Assembly: GCA_003223995.1 (NCBI GenBank)
Contig: QHYA01000096.1
Coordinates: 1-25,310, forward strand
Length of the DNA stretch: 25,310 bases
Reading direction: 5' to 3'
Source of the DNA: Acidobacteriota bacterium
GTDB taxonomy: Bacteria; Acidobacteriota; Polarisedimenticolia; QHYA01
Made by a program: the position numbers and the translations under genes. Below are positions 22,376 to 25,310 of the stretch, one piece after another. The notes beneath the pieces were generated by a model. That model saw only the letters and a list, made by a program, of their open reading frames with translations. It was not told where the DNA came from and did not search any database. The number at the start of each line of letters is the position of its first letter. The stretch's first letter is position 1.

Positions 22376-23014
22376 ATGCGAGCCCGGACAACTCTTGCCC
22401 TGCCGACCCTGACCGGGACACTGCTCTTCCTGTTCATCCCCCTCGTGCTGGTCCTCTACTTGCGCATGCCGCTCGGGCTGGCACCCAGCATCCTGCTCGG
22501 TGTGCTCCTGATGGCCGGGCACCGCTTCATTGCCCGTCCCTTCATGCTCCGGGAGCTTCAGCGCCGTTGTTTCTGGTGCGGGGGAGCGGTCGGCGAGACT
22601 CCTCTCGACGCTTCGACACGCTCGCGTGACAAGCTCCTGCAGGCGAGGGCCTGTTCGAGAGGCTGCCGGGATTCCTTCCTGGCCTTCGGCCGCTTCGTTT
22701 CCGCGGTCCGTCCCGTGGTGGCGCTTCTCATCTTCGTTCCGATCGCCGTCTATCTCGCGAACGCCGCTGTGCGGATCGCCGGAGGCAGCTTGATCCCGAT
22801 CGAGGTCGCGAGGTGGCTGTTCAAGGTGCCGATCGCCATCGCGGTCGGGGGTCTGTCGGTGGCGTATCCGCTGGGGAGGGGGATGACCCGCCCGCCTGCC
22901 ATCGACTTTCCTGTCCACAACCTGTTCCTGCTGGGGGTGAGGAACACGCTCTGGGTGTTCCGCCTGGTCGGCCTGTGGTGGCTCGTCTCCTGGGTCTTAT
23001 GGTTGAGGTTCTGA
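22376..23014 (+). CDS. Membrane protein with zinc-ribbon-like cysteine pairs
   Basis: 212 residues from ATG 22376. There is no Shine-Dalgarno, and the TATAAT 17 bp upstream implies a nearly leaderless message. Membrane segments are likely at residues 8-29, 33-48, 108-130, 145-165 and 190-211, so about five. Between segments 2 and 3 lies a cytosolic or external loop with Cys65, Cys68 (CFWC) and Cys93, Cys97 (CSRGC), resembling a treble-clef or zinc-ribbon site. The last segment is Trp-rich (WVFRLVGLWWLVSWVLWLRF). I do not recognise a family. It is divergent from the beta-CASP nuclease and convergent with a MATE exporter. Confidence 0.78.
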   Translation: MRARTTLALPTLTGTLLFLFIPLVLVLYLRMPLGLAPSILLGVLLMAGHRFIARPFMLRELQRRCFWCGGAVGETPLDASTRSRDKLLQARACSRGCRDSFLAFGRFVSAVRPVVALLIFVPIAVYLANAAVRIAGGSLIPIEVARWLFKVPIAIAVGGLSVAYPLGRGMTRPPAIDFPVHNLFLLGVRNTLWVFRLVGLWWLVSWVLWLRF

Positions 23015-23066
23015 TACGAAGACCGGTCTCGTCCCGGGCCCAGGTGAACCGCCTCGATTGGTCGAT

Positions 23067-24476
23067 TCAGGCCTTGCCGGCCATCCTGACTTCTGCGGTT
23101 TCCTCGTCCATCGCGAGAGGAGGCATCTCGCGGCCGAGACGTCCGCGAACCCGGGCGAGCAGGAAGATGGCCACGGCCGCAAGCCCGAGAACCATTCCCC
23201 ACCACAGGCCCGCGGCGCCGCCGCGCCGGGTGAAGGCGAGGAAGATGCTGACCGGCATCCCGATCAGCCAGAAGCCCAGTACGTTGACAACCATCGGCGC
23301 GCTCGTGTCTCCCATCCCGCGCAGCGCGCCGATGGAGACCACCTGAAGGCCGTCGAAGACCTGGAAGACTCCGGCGATGGGGATCAGCGCCGCCGCGATG
23401 GCCGCCACTCCCGCTTCGCCCGTGTAGAGCCGGGCGAGGGGTCCCGGCAGCGCGAGGAATAGCGCCGCCGTGAGGCTCATGAAAAGGCTTCCCGCGAGCA
23501 GGGCCACAGCCGCCGATCGCCTGGCCCCTCGCGGGTCCCCCCGTCCCACCGCGTGGCCGACTCGAACGGCGGCCGCGGAGGACACGCCGAGCGGGACCAT
23601 GAACGTGAGCGAGGCGAGGTTGATGGCGATCTGGTGACCCGCGATCTCCCGGGTGCCGAGCAGCCCCATCAGCAGAGCGATCGCGGCGAAGGCTCCCACT
23701 TCCAGCTCGTACTGAGCGCCGATGGGCAGTCCCAGCCGCAGCATGCGGGCCAGGGGCCGCGGCGCCAGGGCGTCGCGGCGGAGCGGAGCAATGAAGGGCC
23801 TGAGGGACTTCCAACCGGCCAGCAGGAGGAGGCCGAGCATCAGCCAGCGGCTGATGCTCGTGGCGCAGGCGGCGCCGACAGCGCCGAGGGGCGGAAAACC
23901 AAGCCGGCCGAAGATCAGCACCCAGTTCAGCCCTGCGTTGGCGAGGTTGGCGGTGAGGATCGTCACGACGATCGGAAGGGTACGGTGCATCGCCTGAAGG
24001 CTCTGGCGGAGGACGACGAATGCGAGAAACGGCAGCACTCCGGGAGTACACACCCAAACGTAGCGAGCGGCGACGGGGACGACCTCGGCAGGCTGGTGGA
24101 GGGCGGTCAGGACGGAGCTGGCGGGCAGCATCGCGAGCGTGAGCGGCACAGTCAAACCACCAGCGATGACGAGGCCTCTCTGGAGACCCCGAGCGACTCC
24201 AAGGTTGTCCCCGGCCCCCACGGCCTGCGCCACGACCGGATCGAGCGCCATGAGTATTCCCATTCCCGAGACCACGACCGAGAAGTAGTAGAGATTCCCC
24301 AGCGCAACGGCAGCGAGGCCGTTCGCCGACACGCGGCCCACCATGATCGTATCCACCACCCCCATGGCCATGAGCCCCACCTGAACGAGCGCGACAGGCA
24401 GGGCGAGGGAGAGAAGCTGGCGGATCTCCGCCTTCAAGGAGCTGGACAGGACCCGCTGTGGCCAGATGAAGGTCAC
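23067..24476 (-). CDS. MATE family multidrug/cation exporter
   Basis: 469 residues from GTG 24476, with GGGGAGG seven bases upstream. MATE proteins have 12 membrane helices in two bundles and export drugs or metabolites against Na+ or H+. The N-terminal half has LSLALPVALVQVGLMAMGVVDTIMVGRV, LDPVVAQAVGAGD and LRQSLQAMHRTLP, and the second half repeats the pattern with LRLGLPIGAQYELEVGAFAAIALLMG, AGHQIAINLASLTFMVPLGVSSAAAVRVGHAVGRGD and GALRGMGDTSAPM. These fit the NorM-like branch. The C-terminal 30 residues are a charged cytosolic tail. The substrate is unknown. Confidence 0.93.
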   Translation of the reverse strand: MTFIWPQRVLSSSLKAEIRQLLSLALPVALVQVGLMAMGVVDTIMVGRVSANGLAAVALGNLYYFSVVVSGMGILMALDPVVAQAVGAGDNLGVARGLQRGLVIAGGLTVPLTLAMLPASSVLTALHQPAEVVPVAARYVWVCTPGVLPFLAFVVLRQSLQAMHRTLPIVVTILTANLANAGLNWVLIFGRLGFPPLGAVGAACATSISRWLMLGLLLLAGWKSLRPFIAPLRRDALAPRPLARMLRLGLPIGAQYELEVGAFAAIALLMGLLGTREIAGHQIAINLASLTFMVPLGVSSAAAVRVGHAVGRGDPRGARRSAAVALLAGSLFMSLTAALFLALPGPLARLYTGEAGVAAIAAALIPIAGVFQVFDGLQVVSIGALRGMGDTSAPMVVNVLGFWLIGMPVSIFLAFTRRGGAAGLWWGMVLGLAAVAIFLLARVRGRLGREMPPLAMDEETAEVRMAGKA

Positions 24477-24745
24477 TCGCTTGCCTCCCCGGGGAACCCG
24501 CGTCCCAGATGGTGTCTTTTGTCTTCGCCCCGCCGCGGGCGATCGCTGCGATTTGACTTTCTACGAAGGATGGCGCCCGACCCTTGGCGACGAGTTTATA
24601 CTAAGTTGCAGAGGAAGCGCTCATGACGCACAGCGCCTACGCTGCTGGTTTTGGAGGGCGAACGGTGTCGAGGCGAGCAGGCGATAGGCGGCCGATGGAA
24701 AAGGATCCGGACACGTCTTTGGTACGCTCGGCCCGCGAGGACCCG

Positions 24746-25099
24746 ATGGACGACGTCCACATCCTCCGAGAGCCGCCGACAGTCTCGTCGGATGAGCTCT
24801 TCCGAAAGATTCGGGAATGCCTGGCCGGGACCGGCGTGATGCGGGCGATTCTTTTCGGATCCTACGCACGCGGGCAGGCGGACTCGGTCAGTGACGTTGA
24901 CCTCGTCCTCATCGAGAGGACGGATCGACCATTCACCGAGCGCGGCCTCGCTCACCTGCCGCTCTTCGACATGGGTGTCGGCGTCGATCTGCTCGTTTAC
25001 ACGCCGGAAGAGTACGAGCGGTTGAAGAGCGCGGGCAACCCGCTCATCGAGCGCGTCGAGCGCGAAGGGGCGACGGTCTATGAACGAGTCGAAGGCTGA
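24746..25099 (+). CDS. MNT-type nucleotidyltransferase, probable antitoxin of a HEPN/MNT pair
   Basis: 117 residues from ATG 24746, which has GAGGA four bases upstream; upstream in-frame starts at 24623 and 24695 lack a site and add a basic stretch without family pattern. The minimal nucleotidyltransferase motif is complete: GSYARGQADSVSDVD, i.e. Gly38-Ser39, ten residues, Asp50-x-Asp52, and a third Asp81 in GVDLLVYTPEEYERL. In HEPN/MNT modules this protein modifies (AMPylates) and so silences the HEPN RNase partner. Its end overlaps the HEPN start by 20 bp, so the two are translated as a unit. Divergent from the MATE gene with a 269-bp spacer holding a weak -10 (TATACT near 24597). Confidence 0.88.
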   Translation: MDDVHILREPPTVSSDELFRKIRECLAGTGVMRAILFGSYARGQADSVSDVDLVLIERTDRPFTERGLAHLPLFDMGVGVDLLVYTPEEYERLKSAGNPLIERVEREGATVYERVEG

Positions 25100-25310
25100 A
25101 GCGAGTCGGTGGCTGGAGCAGGCCGAAGACGATCTCGACTTCGCCCGTCACGCGATGGCCGGGGATTTCTTCCACCAAGTCTGCTTCATCTCTCAACAAG
25201 CCGCGGAGCAGGCCCTCAAGGCGCTCCATTTCGCCGACGGCGCGAGGAGCATCATCGGTCATTCTGTCGTCAGTCTATTGAGACGGCTGTTGCCCAGCCA
25301 TCCTCGGCTC
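25080..25310 (+). CDS. HEPN domain protein, probable RNase toxin, cut by window edge
   Basis: 77 residues are visible from ATG 25080, which lies inside the end of the nucleotidyltransferase gene. The pattern ASRWLEQAEDDLDFARHAM...FHQVCFISQQAAEQALKALHF is a classic HEPN helical pair (COG2250 type). The RNase motif R-x4-6-H appears as Arg56-SIIG-His61. The HepT group reads RX4HXY with a modifiable Tyr; here His61 is followed by Ser-Val, so this Tyr is absent. The protein continues past the edge (usual length about 120-140). Confidence 0.87.
   Translation, partial: MNESKAEASRWLEQAEDDLDFARHAMAGDFFHQVCFISQQAAEQALKALHFADGARSIIGHSVVSLLRRLLPSHPRL

Noticed and set aside
22331..22918. Upstream extension of the beta-CASP nuclease frame
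   Set aside because: The added residues are charged and low-complexity, antisense to the membrane-protein gene; the family pattern and GGAGG support ATG 22330.

Overview
The window is GC-rich bacterial DNA (roughly 65% G+C by eye) with tightly packed genes and no rRNA, tRNA, CRISPR array, transposase or phage gene that I can see. The large secreted repeat proteins (tandem PPC-like domains behind an N-terminal domain typical of acidobacterial extracellular proteins, and a DUF11/SpaA-like surface protein) together with the housekeeping genes suggest an Acidobacteriota-type soil or sediment organism. No marker gene settles this, so treat the assignment as low confidence.

Region 1 (1-6200) is extracellular: a partial multi-domain PPC-repeat protein (minus), a small secreted protein (plus), and a DUF11-repeat surface protein (minus), separated by spacers with two strong hairpins. 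Region 2 (6748-14671) is a run of eight minus-strand genes that a good promoter at 14643-14671 could start: nadA, a methyltransferase, dxs, pepA, moaB, moaA, purE and a DUF488 gene. It is mostly cofactor and nucleotide metabolism (NAD, isoprenoid/thiamine/PLP precursor, molybdopterin, purine). Region 3 (14854-18488) holds a VOC protein, a P-loop kinase, a DsbD-like secreted protein, a GHMP sugar kinase coupled to a DUF2007-like protein, and a ferritin-like diiron protein. Region 4 (18512-24476) holds a HAD-IIA phosphatase, a PLP-dependent dehydratase followed by a RidA protein (producer and remover of reactive enamines), a beta-CASP metallo-beta-lactamase nuclease, a zinc-ribbon membrane protein and a MATE exporter. 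The right edge (24746-25310) starts a MNT nucleotidyltransferase/HEPN pair, the layout of a toxin-antitoxin module.

The most striking signal is recurrent damage. nadA and moaB each lack a conserved internal block and change frame at the join. A VOC protein and a P-loop kinase run into each other tail to tail, with the stop of one and the C-terminus of the other missing. DUF488 and the DUF2007-like protein lack their usual first strand, and the kinase has no convincing start. Several gene starts also carry short tandem duplications (8 bp x3, 9 bp x3, 20 bp x2). Either this genome is prone to deletion and slippage between short repeats, or the assembly is faulty; read-level data would decide.
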